A DNA stretch of 64,000 nucleotides from Brevundimonas mediterranea. Lineage in GTDB: Bacteria > Pseudomonadota > Alphaproteobacteria > Caulobacterales > Caulobacteraceae. Position numbers and translations under genes: made by a program. Shown here in pieces: positions 36,243 to 47,495 of this stretch. How positions within the stretch are numbered: the first letter of the stretch is position 1; each line of letters begins with the position of its first letter. Location of the stretch: NCBI RefSeq assembly GCF_014196125.1, contig NZ_JACIDA010000001.1, positions 1,674,001 through 1,738,000 of the forward strand, read 5' to 3'. The notes beneath the pieces were generated by a model. That model saw nothing but the letters and a program-made list of their open reading frames with translations, did not search any database and was not told the DNA's origin.

Positions 36243-38648
36243 TTGCGGGGCATGGAGCGGCGGCAAGACAAGCGAGGCCGACGCGCCACCGACAGGGCCC
36301 CCAGCGCCCCGGCCTGGATGCGCATCGGCGTGCTGGTCCTCGCCCTCGGCTCCACCGGATACGTGCTGTTGATGTCGCGAGACGCGACACGCCCCGCCCG
36401 CGAGGCCTATCGGCTTCAGAACGAGAACCTGACCTTGAGCGCCCAGCTCTCCGCCAGCCGGACCGCCGTCCTGATGCAGGCCGCCCAGACCGGGATCGAC
36501 GTCGGGACAGCCGCACTGCTGGACGATGCGCTGCCGATGGCCGCCGTCGAGAGGGCGCGCGGCGTCGCGCCGAACGCGGGCTTCTCGGTGATCGGCGCCG
36601 ACGGCGCGACCCTGGCCAGCCAGGGGCCTGTGCAGTCGCCCGGCGTCGTCGCCCTGACCGGGCCGCAAGCCGGGGGACGTCGGCTTGAGGCGCGCATTCT
36701 CCCGTCCCTGCCCGCCTCCGGCTCGGTCCGGATCGTGTCGAAGACGGGGATCATCCTGGCCTCGCCGAACCCCGCCGAGATCGGCCAGTCCGCAACGCCG
36801 CTGATCGGCGTCCAGGCCGGCGACCTGGCGTCCCTGACCACGCCCGGCGCCGGCGCCACGCCGCAGGGCAGGGCGTCGGTCGTGGCGGCGCCGATCACGC
36901 CCGACGGTCCCTATGTAGTCGCCTTGCAGGACGGACCGCCCTCGGGTGCGGCGGGTCTGCTTGGCGAGGCCTGGGTTCTGGCGGCGCCTGTGCTGCTGGG
37001 CCTCGGCGTCCTGGCGCTGTTCCTGTTCCAGGGCCTGCGCCGTGCGCGCGCCAGCCGGGAATGGGCCTCGTCGGAAAAACGCTTCCGCATCGCGGTGGAG
37101 GCGGCGCGCTGCGGCGTATGGGAATGGGATCTGGACGGCGCCGAAGTGACCCTGTCCGACTATATGGCGACCCTGCTGGGCTTCGAAACCGGCGGCGTCG
37201 TGCCGGCCGAAGCCGTGATGGCCCGCATCCATCCCCGCTACCGCGACGAGGTGCAGCACGCGTTGCGCCAGGCCTCGGCCTATGGCGCCTTCGAGGTCAC
37301 CTTCCCCGTCCCGGGCGACGGCGGCCGGACCCGCTGGATCGATGCGCGCGGCCAGGCGCGAGGGGCGCGGGGCGAGACCGGCTTCTCCGCCATCCTGGGC
37401 GTCGCCCTTGACATCACCGAGGCCCGCCGGGCCAAGGCCGCCGCCCAGTCCGCCGAAAGCCGTCTGCGCGACGGGGTGGAGAGTATTTCGGACGCCTTCG
37501 TCCTGTTTGATCGCCAAGGCCGCCTCATCCTCTGGAACCAGGCGTTCGAGGACGCTTTCGACTTCCAGTCCGGCGTCGTGCGGCGCGGCGCGGCGAAGGA
37601 GGAATTGAACCGCATCGCCGCCCTGGCCATCAAGGCCGAACATGCGCCGACGGACGGCCGGGCGGGCCTTCGCGAGGTCGAACTGCACGACGGCCGCTGG
37701 CTGCAGTTGTCCGAACGCTTCACCTCGGAGGGGGGATCGGTCGTCACCGCCGCCGACATCACCGCCATCAAGCGCGAAGAGACCGAACGCCGTCGCGCCG
37801 TCGAGGACCTGAGCCGCACCGTAGCCCAGCTTGAAGCCAGCCAGCAGATGCTGTCGCAACTGGCCCGGAAATACGAGATCGCCATGACGCGGGCCGAGGC
37901 CGCAAACCAGGCCAAGTCCGAATTCCTGGCCAATATGAGCCACGAACTGCGCACCCCGCTGAACGCCATCAACGGCTTCTCGGAGATCATGGCCGCCGAG
38001 CTGTTCGGCCCCATAGGCGAGAAGTACAAGGGCTACGCCGGCGACATCCTGAAGTCGGGCCAGCATCTGCTCAGCCTGATCAACGACATCCTGGACATGG
38101 CCAAGATCGAGGCCGGCAAGATGACCCTGCACTACGAGCCCGTCTCGCTGCGGGACGTGTGCGAGGACGCCGCCCGACTGATGCGCGGCAAGGTTCTGGA
38201 GTCCGGCCTGACCCTGGAGATCGAAGCGGGCGACCTGCCGGACATCGAGGCGGACCACCGCGGCGTGAAACAGGTGATGCTGAACCTGATCTCCAACGCC
38301 GTTAAATTCACGCCCGAAGGCGGGACCGTCACCCTGTCTCTGACGCCGTTCAAGGGGGCGGCCGGCGAGGATCGCGTCCGGGTCGCCTGCGCCGATACCG
38401 GCATCGGCATCGCGCCTGAACATATGGTCCGTCTGGCGCGGCCCTTCGAACAGGTCGAAGGCCAGCATTCCAAGACCACCCAGGGCACCGGCCTGGGCCT
38501 GGCCCTGACCAAGTCGCTGATCGAGATGCATGGCGGCCGGCTGAACATAGAAAGCGAGCCCGGGGTGGGCACGGTGGTCAGTTTCGACCTGCCGATGCGA
38601 CGTCCCGCCCAGACCGTCCAGCCCATGAAGGCCGCCTTCGCCGCCTGA
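36243..38648 (+). CDS. PleC/DivJ-type PAS sensor histidine kinase
   Basis: This is an 801-residue membrane kinase. Helices at about 25-43 and 240-263 flank a periplasmic domain of about 195 residues. Two PAS domains follow (about 280-395 and 410-510), then a coiled linker, HisKA with FLANMSHELRTPLNAINGF and the characteristic SEIMAAELFGPIGEKYKGYA extension, and HATPase_c with MLNLISNAVKFTPEGG and GTGLGLALTKSLIEMHGG. The H-box and extension are those of PleC/DivJ, which set DivK phosphorylation and polarity in Caulobacter. Size and periplasmic domain fit PleC better, but I cannot separate it from other members. TTG 36243 has GGGAG eight bases upstream; ATG 36252 is an alternative. Confidence 0.8.
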   Translation: MRGMERRQDKRGRRATDRAPSAPAWMRIGVLVLALGSTGYVLLMSRDATRPAREAYRLQNENLTLSAQLSASRTAVLMQAAQTGIDVGTAALLDDALPMAAVERARGVAPNAGFSVIGADGATLASQGPVQSPGVVALTGPQAGGRRLEARILPSLPASGSVRIVSKTGIILASPNPAEIGQSATPLIGVQAGDLASLTTPGAGATPQGRASVVAAPITPDGPYVVALQDGPPSGAAGLLGEAWVLAAPVLLGLGVLALFLFQGLRRARASREWASSEKRFRIAVEAARCGVWEWDLDGAEVTLSDYMATLLGFETGGVVPAEAVMARIHPRYRDEVQHALRQASAYGAFEVTFPVPGDGGRTRWIDARGQARGARGETGFSAILGVALDITEARRAKAAAQSAESRLRDGVESISDAFVLFDRQGRLILWNQAFEDAFDFQSGVVRRGAAKEELNRIAALAIKAEHAPTDGRAGLREVELHDGRWLQLSERFTSEGGSVVTAADITAIKREETERRRAVEDLSRTVAQLEASQQMLSQLARKYEIAMTRAEAANQAKSEFLANMSHELRTPLNAINGFSEIMAAELFGPIGEKYKGYAGDILKSGQHLLSLINDILDMAKIEAGKMTLHYEPVSLRDVCEDAARLMRGKVLESGLTLEIEAGDLPDIEADHRGVKQVMLNLISNAVKFTPEGGTVTLSLTPFKGAAGEDRVRVACADTGIGIAPEHMVRLARPFEQVEGQHSKTTQGTGLGLALTKSLIEMHGGRLNIESEPGVGTVVSFDLPMRRPAQTVQPMKAAFAA

Positions 38649-38665
38649 GCCGCCGGGGCGGGCGA

Positions 38666-39358
38666 TCAGAGTTCGAGCCGGTACCCCACGCTCGGCTCCG
38701 TAACGACCAGGGCCGGTTCGGCGGGGTCGGCCTCCAACTTGTGGCGCAGTTGGCCGATCACGACGCGCAGGTATTGGACATCGGCGGCGTGGCCCGCGCC
38801 CCAGACGGTCTTCAGCAGATCGGCGTGGCCCAGCACCTTGCCGGCGTTGCGGGCCAGATAGGCCAGGACTTCGTATTCCTTGGGGCGCAGCTTCACCCGC
38901 TCGCCGGCGCGGGTGACGATGCGGCGGTCCAGATCGATGACCACATCTCCGGCCGTGACCACGCCGCCCGCCGCCGGCGCCAAGCCCCCCTGGCGCAGTC
39001 CGGCCCGGATACGCGCCAGAAGTTCGCCGACCCCGAACGGCTTTTCGACATAGTCGTTGGCGCCCAGGTCCAGGGCCGCGATCTTCTCGGCCTCGCGATC
39101 GCGTGCGGACAGGACGATGATCGGCCCCTGGTAGAATTCCCGCGCCCGTTTCAACACGTCCTTGCCGTCCATGTCGGGCAGGCCCAGGTCCAGCACCACG
39201 GCGTCGGGGTTCCACAGGGCGATGGCCCTCAGTCCCTCCTGCCCGCTGTCGGCGCGCCGGGGTTCGTAACCGGCGGCGTCCAGGGCGGGCGACAGGAAGC
39301 GGTGGATCTGGGGCTCGTCGTCGATGACGAGGACCTGGGGGCGGACGGCAGGCATCAC
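38666..39358 (-). CDS. kdpE: KdpE response regulator
   Basis: This is a 230-residue OmpR-type regulator of the potassium-transport operon. Receiver with acceptor Asp in AVVLDLGLPDMDG and Lys in NDYVEKPFG; winged helix with LRPKEYEVLAYLARNAGKVL and VQYLRVVIGQLRHKLEADP, which is KdpE-specific. Its start overlaps the KdpD stop (GTGATG), so it is made with KdpD. It is expected to activate the operon when KdpD senses low K+ or osmotic stress. Confidence 0.95.
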   Translation of the reverse strand: MMPAVRPQVLVIDDEPQIHRFLSPALDAAGYEPRRADSGQEGLRAIALWNPDAVVLDLGLPDMDGKDVLKRAREFYQGPIIVLSARDREAEKIAALDLGANDYVEKPFGVGELLARIRAGLRQGGLAPAAGGVVTAGDVVIDLDRRIVTRAGERVKLRPKEYEVLAYLARNAGKVLGHADLLKTVWGAGHAADVQYLRVVIGQLRHKLEADPAEPALVVTEPSVGYRLEL

Positions 39359-42054
39359 AGCAGATCCGGATGGGTGGCGATGGATTTGGGCAGGCTGATC
39401 AGGATGCGGGTTCCCAGCTTGCCGCCGTCGGGTCCGTCCTGGATCGGGCTGGCGGCGGCGATGCGGCCGCGCATGGCCTCGACGAAGCCCTTGGCGATGG
39501 CCAGACCCAGGCCGGCCCCCTGGACTCTGTCGGGGGCGCGGTCGGTCGACTCCTCCATGCGGCGGAACTTGTCGAACACCCGTTCCAGCTCGGCCGTGGG
39601 TATGCCGCGCCCCTCGTCCTCGATGGAGATGACGACGGAGCCCCGGTCCTCATAGGCCGCCAGTTCGATGGTCGTCCCGTCGGGGCTGTAGGCGATGGCG
39701 TTCTCAAGAATATTGACCACCGCCTGTTCCAGCAGACCGGGATCAGCCTCGACCATGCTCAGTTGGGCTGGGAAGTCGCGGGTGATGAGGCGGTTCCCCA
39801 GGCGACGCGACACCCGGTCAGCGGCGGCGTTCAGGGCGTCGCGCACATCGGTCCAGTCGGTGCGGACGTTCAGCCCGCCGCCCTCCAGCCGGGTCATGTC
39901 CAGCAGGTCGCCGACATAGCGCGACAGGCGCTCGGCCTCCTCGCGGATGCTGAGCAACAGGTCGTCACGGACCTCGGGCTTCAGGGTCGCCCCATAATCG
40001 ATCAGGGTGGTGGCCGAGCCCAGCACGGTCGACAGGGGCGTGCGCAGGTCGTGGCTGACCGAGTTCATCAGGGCCGCGCGGAACCGGTCAGCGCGGCGCA
40101 GGGTCTCGCTCTCCAGCGCCTGTCCGGCCAGATCAGCGCGCTCCAGCGCCACCGCGCCCTGGTCCAGCAGGGCCAGGGCCAGCCGCTCCTCGTCCGAGCC
40201 CGCCGCCACGGCCGAGGCGTCGATCCCCGCCACGCCGGCGCGACCGCGCACGCCTTGCAGGGGCTGAAACCGCCAGCGGGTCTGCGGCAGGGTGCCGGTG
40301 CCGTGACCCGTGACCTCGCCGTGGGTCCAGGCCCAGCGGGCGGCCGCCATGGCGTCGGCGCCCAGGATCACGCCCTCGGGGCTGGCGGCCGTCAGGACGA
40401 TGTCGTCGCCGTCCGGCAGCAGGACCACCGCCCCGGCCCCGGCGGCGGCCGAGGCCTGTTCGGCCAGGCTTCGGGCGGTCGTCGCACGATCCTGGGCCGC
40501 CGACAGGGTCTGGCTGGCGGCCAGCAGGGCCGAGACGGCGGCGGCGCGGCGCTGGGCCGCACGGGCCTGTTCCCGCACCCGTCCGGCCAGGGCCCCCGTA
40601 CCCAGGGCGACGGCCCAGAACAGCACCAGGGTCAGGAAGTCCGTCGGCGAGCCGATCAGGAAACTGTAGCGCGGCTGAAGAAACAGGAAGTTGTAGGTCA
40701 GGAAGGCCAGGGTCGCCGCCGCCAGCGCGGGCCGCAGTCCGTTCAGCACCCCCGCCGCCACCACCGCCGCCAGATAGATGACGCCCAGATCGACCCGCTC
40801 GAACCGGGTGTCCAGCAACAGGGCGACGCCGGTCGCGGCCGCGACGAAACCCGCGCCTGCCGTATAGGCGCGCCATTCCAGCGCCGGCCGGGACCCGGGC
40901 TTGAGCGCGGGTTCGGGCGCCGTCAGGTCGCCCTCGGTCACGACGTGGACGGCCACGCCCTGGGCCTTGCGCAGCAGTTCGGTCGCCAGCACCCGGCCGG
41001 TCCATTCGGCGAACCGCCCGCCCCGCGTCTTGCCGATGACGATCTGGGTGACGTTGTTGCGGTGGGCGTGATCCAGGACGGTGCGCACGACGTCGTCGCC
41101 GCTCAGCGTCACCGGTCGGCCGCCCAGTTGCTCGGCCAGTTTGAAGGCTTCGGACAGACGGCCGGTCGACCGCGCATCGGAACGCGAACCCGACGGCCGT
41201 TCGACGTGGGCCACCGACCAGGGGGCGTCCATCATCATGTCCGACATCCGCCGTCCGGTCCGCACCAATGAGGCGCTCATGGCGTCGCCGCCTACCAGGA
41301 CCAGGATCCGCTCGCCCGCCGCCCACGGTCCCGACACGCCGCGCTCGCGCAGATGCGACAACAGTTGGTCGTCCACCGTCTGGGCCGCGCGGCGCAGGGC
41401 CAGTTCACGCAGTGCCGTCAGGTTTTCCAGCTTAAAAAAGTTCTCGGACGCCACCCGCGCCGTCTCGGGCACATAGACCTTGCCCTCGGCCAGGCGGGCG
41501 CGAAGATCCTCGGGCGTGATGTCCACCACTTCGATGTCGTCGGCCTCGGTCAGGGCGCTGTCGGGCACGGCCTCCCTTTGACGCACGCCGGTGATGCGCA
41601 GGATGACGTCGGACAGGCTCTCCAGATGCTGGATGTTCAGCGTCGTCCAGACGTCGATCCCGGCGTCGCGCAGTTCCTCCACGTCCTGCCAGCGTTTGGG
41701 GTGGCGTGAGCCGGGGACGTTGGAATGGGCGTACTCATCGACCAGAAGCAGGCCGGGGCGGCGCGCCAGGGCGCCGTCGAGATCGAACTCCATCAGCGAC
41801 CGGCCGCGATGGTCGATCGGCGCGCGCGGCATGACGTCCAGCCCGCGCAGCAGGCTCATGGTCTCCTTGCGGCCGTGGGTCTCGACCACTCCGACCACGA
41901 CATCCAGCCCCTCGGCCTTTCGACGGCGGGCGGCGCGCAGCATTTCATAGGTCTTGCCCACCCCGGGCGACATGCCCAGAAACACCTTCAGCCGCCCGCG
42001 CTTGCGGCGCGGAACGGCTGAAGTCGCGGGCGTTTCGGGCGCCGTCTCGGGCAA
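39355..42054 (-). CDS. kdpD: KdpD sensor histidine kinase
   Basis: This is an 899-residue kinase with the full KdpD plan: KdpD N-terminal domain with Walker-type FLGMSPGVGKTYEML (about 24-38), universal-stress-like domain (about 250-370), four short transmembrane helices of DUF4118 (about 400-500), GAF region, HisKA with MNSVSHDLRTPLSTVLG, and HATPase_c with ILENAIAYSPDGT and GAGLGLAIAKGFVEAM. It phosphorylates KdpE. The start is an unusual TTG at 42054 directly following the kdpC stop (TGATTG), which implies translation by re-initiation. Confidence 0.95.
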   Translation of the reverse strand: MPETAPETPATSAVPRRKRGRLKVFLGMSPGVGKTYEMLRAARRRKAEGLDVVVGVVETHGRKETMSLLRGLDVMPRAPIDHRGRSLMEFDLDGALARRPGLLLVDEYAHSNVPGSRHPKRWQDVEELRDAGIDVWTTLNIQHLESLSDVILRITGVRQREAVPDSALTEADDIEVVDITPEDLRARLAEGKVYVPETARVASENFFKLENLTALRELALRRAAQTVDDQLLSHLRERGVSGPWAAGERILVLVGGDAMSASLVRTGRRMSDMMMDAPWSVAHVERPSGSRSDARSTGRLSEAFKLAEQLGGRPVTLSGDDVVRTVLDHAHRNNVTQIVIGKTRGGRFAEWTGRVLATELLRKAQGVAVHVVTEGDLTAPEPALKPGSRPALEWRAYTAGAGFVAAATGVALLLDTRFERVDLGVIYLAAVVAAGVLNGLRPALAAATLAFLTYNFLFLQPRYSFLIGSPTDFLTLVLFWAVALGTGALAGRVREQARAAQRRAAAVSALLAASQTLSAAQDRATTARSLAEQASAAAGAGAVVLLPDGDDIVLTAASPEGVILGADAMAAARWAWTHGEVTGHGTGTLPQTRWRFQPLQGVRGRAGVAGIDASAVAAGSDEERLALALLDQGAVALERADLAGQALESETLRRADRFRAALMNSVSHDLRTPLSTVLGSATTLIDYGATLKPEVRDDLLLSIREEAERLSRYVGDLLDMTRLEGGGLNVRTDWTDVRDALNAAADRVSRRLGNRLITRDFPAQLSMVEADPGLLEQAVVNILENAIAYSPDGTTIELAAYEDRGSVVISIEDEGRGIPTAELERVFDKFRRMEESTDRAPDRVQGAGLGLAIAKGFVEAMRGRIAAASPIQDGPDGGKLGTRILISLPKSIATHPDLL

Positions 42055-42633
42055 TCAGCCCTCCGCGCCGAAACGGGCGTCAAGCGCGCGATTGGTCAGC
42101 AGCACATTGACGCGCGGCTGGCCGATGAAGCCGAGGAAGCCCCCCTGGGTCTGGCCGTCGATGATACTCTGGACCTGCTGCACCGAAACGCCTCTGGCGC
42201 GGGCGATCCGCGCGGCCTGAAGCCGAGCGTAGGCCGGTGACACGTCCGGGTCGAGGCCCGAACCCGAGGTCGTCACCGCATCGGCGGGGATGACGCCGGG
42301 GCCGTCCTCGGCGCGGATGGCCTGGGCGTTTTCGGCGACCCGCGCCGCCAGGTCCGGGTTCAACGGCCCCATGTTCGAGCCCGACGAGGCGGCGGCGTCA
42401 TAGCCGTCGCCCGCCGCCGAGGGGCGCGGATGCAGATAGGTCGCGCCCGCAAACGGCTGGCCGATCAGGGCCGAGCCGACGACCCGGCCGTCGGCGTCGT
42501 GCACCAGGCTGCCGTTGGCCTGGCCGGGGAAGGCGGCCTGGGCGATGCCCGTCACCGCCAGCGGATAGGCCAGCCCCAGCAGGAGGGTGAACAAGGCCAT
42601 CATCGCGATGGCCGGACGGAACGAATTGACCAT
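42055..42633 (-). CDS. kdpC: KdpC, potassium-transporting ATPase subunit C
   Basis: This is a 192-residue subunit with one N-terminal helix (about 8-30) and a periplasmic domain. Signature: GSALIGQPFAGATYLHPRPSA, SSGSNMGPLNPDL, DAVTTSGSGLDPDVSPAYARLQAARIARARG. KdpC stabilises the KdpFABC complex at its periplasmic face. It lies ten bases after the TorF-like porin gene, which separates it from kdpB. Confidence 0.95.
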   Translation of the reverse strand: MVNSFRPAIAMMALFTLLLGLAYPLAVTGIAQAAFPGQANGSLVHDADGRVVGSALIGQPFAGATYLHPRPSAAGDGYDAAASSGSNMGPLNPDLAARVAENAQAIRAEDGPGVIPADAVTTSGSGLDPDVSPAYARLQAARIARARGVSVQQVQSIIDGQTQGGFLGFIGQPRVNVLLTNRALDARFGAEG

Positions 42634-42643
42634 GATCGTCGCC

Positions 42644-43383
42644 TCAGAAGCCGGCCTTCAGCGTGGCCACGGCGCGCGCGCCGTAGATGTCGCCGAAGTC
42701 GTGTTGATCGGTGTCGTGATAGCGCAGGTCGACCGCCAGGGTGTCGGTCAGCTGATAGGCCGCACCCAGGTTCCAGGTGGTGTAGTCGAGGTCCGACGAC
42801 ACCCACTGACGCCCGACCGCGCCCGACACGGTCCATTTGTCGGCCGGGCTGACGGCGCCGTTGATCTCGGCATAGGTCGCCTCGTCCTCAGCCGCGCCGA
42901 AGAAGTCGGGCGAATAATAGACCGCCGCCCCCAGGGTCGCGGGGCCGACGGCGCGCGAGGCCGCCGCTTTCAGCTCGACATAGTCATAGTCCGCGCCGTC
43001 CGGCTGACCGGCGTACAGATAACCGATGACGCCGAAGTCCAGGGCATAGCCCGCCACCTCGGGCCGAAAGCCGGCGTAGAGATCGACCTCGGCGTCGGTG
43101 TCGTCGCCGAAATCGACGTTCGAGGCCCAGCCGCCGGCGTAGAAGCCGTTCTTCGTCAGATCGACCCCGGCCGAGATGGCCGGATCTTCCTGGGTCTGGC
43201 TGACGCCGCGGAAGACATAGTCGGAGGTCAGGGCGACGTTCGCCGAGACGTCCTGGGCCCTGGCTTCGCTGCACAGGCCCAGGCCGGCGATGCCGATGAT
43301 ACAGGCGGCGGCGAACCAGGCGTCGTTGCGCCCGGACGCCTTGTTGAGACGATTACGCATGGAGATGTCCTTGGAAACGCGCA

Positions 43384-43384
<1 letters not shown>
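42644..43384 (-). CDS. TorF-family putative porin inside kdp operon
   Basis: This is a 246-residue exported beta-barrel protein (Gcw_chp/TorF family). A signal peptide ends near SEARAQ; the mature part starts with NVALTSDYVFRGVSQTQEDPAISAGVDL, the family hallmark, and alternates beta strands to a terminal Phe (TLKAGF). ATG 43384 overlaps the kdpB stop (TGATG), but ATG 43360 has a better ribosome site (AAGGA) and leaves a shorter signal. It probably forms an outer-membrane channel. Its place between kdpB and kdpC suggests a role in K+ entry through the outer membrane. Confidence 0.85.
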
Positions 43385-45450
<2,066 letters not shown>

Positions 45451-45468
45451 GTCAGGATGTCCGGGGGA

Positions 45469-47178
45469 TCAGGCGCTGGCGACCGCGGCGAGCACCTGGA
45501 AGTGCTCGACGATCGGTCCCAGGGCGAGGGCGGGCAGGAACTGCAAACCGCCGAGGATGAGGATCACGCCGATCAGCAGGCCGATGAACAGGCCGTTGTC
45601 GGTGGGCAGGGTGCCGGGGCTGGGCGCCAGCTTGGGCTTGACCACCAGACTGCCGGCGATGGCCAGGACGGCGACGGCCGGTATGAACCGCCCGAACAAC
45701 ATGCCCAGGCCCAGGGTCGCGTTCCACCAAGGCGCATTGGCCGTCAGCCCCGCAAAAGCCGAGCCGTTGTTCGCCGCCGCCGAGGTGTAGGCGTACAGGA
45801 TCTCGGACAGGCCATGCGGTCCCTTGTTCAGCAGGCCTGCCAGCGCCGTCGGGAACACCGCCGCTACAGCCGAGAAGCTCAGGATGGCCAGCGGCAGAAC
45901 CAGCACCGCGATCATGGCGAACTGAATCTCGCGCGCCTCGATCTTCTTGCCCAGATATTCCGGGGTCCGCCCGACCATCAGGCCGGCGACGAAGACCGAC
46001 AGCAGGGCCATCACCACCATGATGGCGATGCCCGACCCGATGCCGCCCGGCAGGATCTCGCCCAGTTGCATCAGGAACATCTGCAAGGCCCCGCCCAGCG
46101 GCATATAGCTGGCGTGCATCGAGTTGACCGAACCGTTCGAGGCGCCGGTCGTGACGACCGCCCAGACGGTCGAGGCCGGCGCGCCGAAGCGGACCTCCTT
46201 GCCCTCCATGTTCGCCGAAGCATCGACGTGGGCGGCGACCAGGGCCGGGGCCGGCTGGGTCTCGATCACATACATGGCCGCGCTGGAGACGCTCAGGATG
46301 ATCAATGCCGACGCGACCAGGGCGCGGATGTCGCGCCCCGCCAGGGCCGAACGGCCGAAGGCGAAGAAGGCGGCCCAGCCCATGACGTTGATCGCCACGG
46401 CGGTGATCAGATTGGTCAGGGGCGAAGGGTTTTCGAACGGGTGGGCGCCGTTGACGTTGAACACGCCGCCGCCGTTGATGCCCAACTGTTTGATCGCCAC
46501 CTGGCTGGCCGCCGGGAACAACGGCAGGGTCTGGGACCCGCCCTCGACCGTCGTCGCATGGACGCTGGCGGCCAGGCTCTGGACGACCCCCAGGCCGGAC
46601 AGCACCACGGCCAACACGAAGGCGGCCGGCAGCAGCACATACAGGGTGGTGCGGGTCAGATCGGCCCAGAAGTTGCCGACCCCCTCGCCCCGATTGGCGA
46701 TGAAGGCGCGCGCCAGGGCCGCCGCGATCGTGGCCCCGGTCGCGGCCGAGACAAAGTTCTGAACCGTCAGGCCGACCATCTGGGTGAAGGTCGACAGGGT
46801 CGTCTCGCCGCCATAGCTCTGCCAGTTGGTGTTGGTGACGAAGCTGACGGCGGTGTTGAAGGCCAGGTGCGGCGAGACGCCCGCGAAGCCCTGCGGATTC
46901 AGCGGCAGCACGCCCTGCAGCCGCAGGATGGCGTACAGCAGCACAAAGCCCGCAAGGTTGAAGGCCAGCAGGGCGCCGGCATAGCCCAGCCAGCCCTGGC
47001 TGCGCTTCGGATCGACGCCGGCTGCGCCATAGAAGACAGCCTCCACCGGCTTCAGCACCGGGTCCAGCCAGGTCCGCTCGCCGTTCCAGACGCGCGACAT
47101 GTAAACGCCGATGGGCCAGCCGAGCAGTACGGCCAGCCCAAGGGTCAGGGCGATCTCGCCCCATCCTTGAATGTTCAT
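45469..47178 (-). CDS. kdpA: KdpA, potassium-transporting ATPase channel subunit
   Basis: This is a 569-residue polytopic membrane protein, the K+-binding channel subunit. Selectivity-filter repeats are visible in [48 protein letters not shown] and [13 protein letters not shown]. Length matches the family. ATG 47178 lies 18 bases after the kdpF stop. Confidence 0.97.
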   Translation of the reverse strand: MNIQGWGEIALTLGLAVLLGWPIGVYMSRVWNGERTWLDPVLKPVEAVFYGAAGVDPKRSQGWLGYAGALLAFNLAGFVLLYAILRLQGVLPLNPQGFAGVSPHLAFNTAVSFVTNTNWQSYGGETTLSTFTQMVGLTVQNFVSAATGATIAAALARAFIANRGEGVGNFWADLTRTTLYVLLPAAFVLAVVLSGLGVVQSLAASVHATTVEGGSQTLPLFPAASQVAIKQLGINGGGVFNVNGAHPFENPSPLTNLITAVAINVMGWAAFFAFGRSALAGRDIRALVASALIILSVSSAAMYVIETQPAPALVAAHVDASANMEGKEVRFGAPASTVWAVVTTGASNGSVNSMHASYMPLGGALQMFLMQLGEILPGGIGSGIAIMVVMALLSVFVAGLMVGRTPEYLGKKIEAREIQFAMIAVLVLPLAILSFSAVAAVFPTALAGLLNKGPHGLSEILYAYTSAAANNGSAFAGLTANAPWWNATLGLGMLFGRFIPAVAVLAIAGSLVVKPKLAPSPGTLPTDNGLFIGLLIGVILILGGLQFLPALALGPIVEHFQVLAAVASA

Positions 47179-47196
47179 GAGTTCAGTCCCGGTTCT

Positions 47197-47280
47197 TCAG
47201 AACCGCTCGGGCCGCAGCAGAGCCGCGACCATGTAAACGGCGACGACGACCGCCCCCGCGCCCCAGAGCATGGCGATCAT
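47197..47280 (-). CDS. kdpF: KdpF, small potassium-ATPase subunit
   Basis: This is a 27-residue single-helix membrane peptide ending in YMVAALLRPERF, the usual KdpF ending (Y-x-x-x-A-L-x-x-P-E-x-F). KdpF stabilises the KdpABC complex in the lipid phase. It has no strong ribosome site and starts two bases after the stop of the preceding microprotein, so it is probably translated by coupling. Confidence 0.85.
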   Translation of the reverse strand: MIAMLWGAGAVVVAVYMVAALLRPERF

Positions 47281-47282
47281 CG

Positions 47283-47366
47283 TCACACCCGTCTCAACGC
47301 TGCGGCCAGCGCGGCGAAGGCGATGAACGCCCCGGCCCCGACCGCCAGAAAAACAACATCGGCCAT
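47283..47366 (-). CDS. 27-residue membrane microprotein leading the kdp operon
   Basis: Sequence starts MADVVFLAVGAGAFIAFAAL and ends AAALRRV. It is one hydrophobic helix with a positive C-terminus. A perfect AGGAGG lies five bases before ATG 47366, the best ribosome site of the operon. Its length equals that of KdpF, two bases downstream, but it lacks the KdpF ending. It may be a second small Kdp subunit, a relic of kdpF duplication, or a leader that drives coupled translation of kdpF. Function unknown. Confidence 0.65.
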   Translation of the reverse strand: MADVVFLAVGAGAFIAFAALAAALRRV

Positions 47367-47447
47367 GCCGGCCTCCTCAGCTCAAATCAGAGCCGGAAGG
47401 GACCATGGAGGGGCGTAAAGGCGCGATGTGAATCCCGGCGTTCGGCG

Positions 47448-47463
47448 TAATGAAATCATAATG
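47448..47463 (-). promoter_or_regulatory. Candidate KdpE-binding direct repeat
   Basis: On the minus strand CATTA-N6-CATTA (47463-47448) gives two repeats exactly 11 bases apart, AT-rich against a GC-rich background, 82 bases before the first kdp microprotein. The period and place fit an OmpR/KdpE-family site. Confidence 0.4.
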
Positions 47464-47495
47464 TGAGAGGAGGGACGGCCGGCTTTGAGCGCGTG

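Noticed and set aside
36204-39215. Open frame of about 1000 codons on the minus strand
   Set aside because: It is antisense to the PleC/DivJ-type kinase and runs over kdpE; the low-complexity Gly/Arg/Ala composition is typical of a shadow frame in GC-rich DNA.
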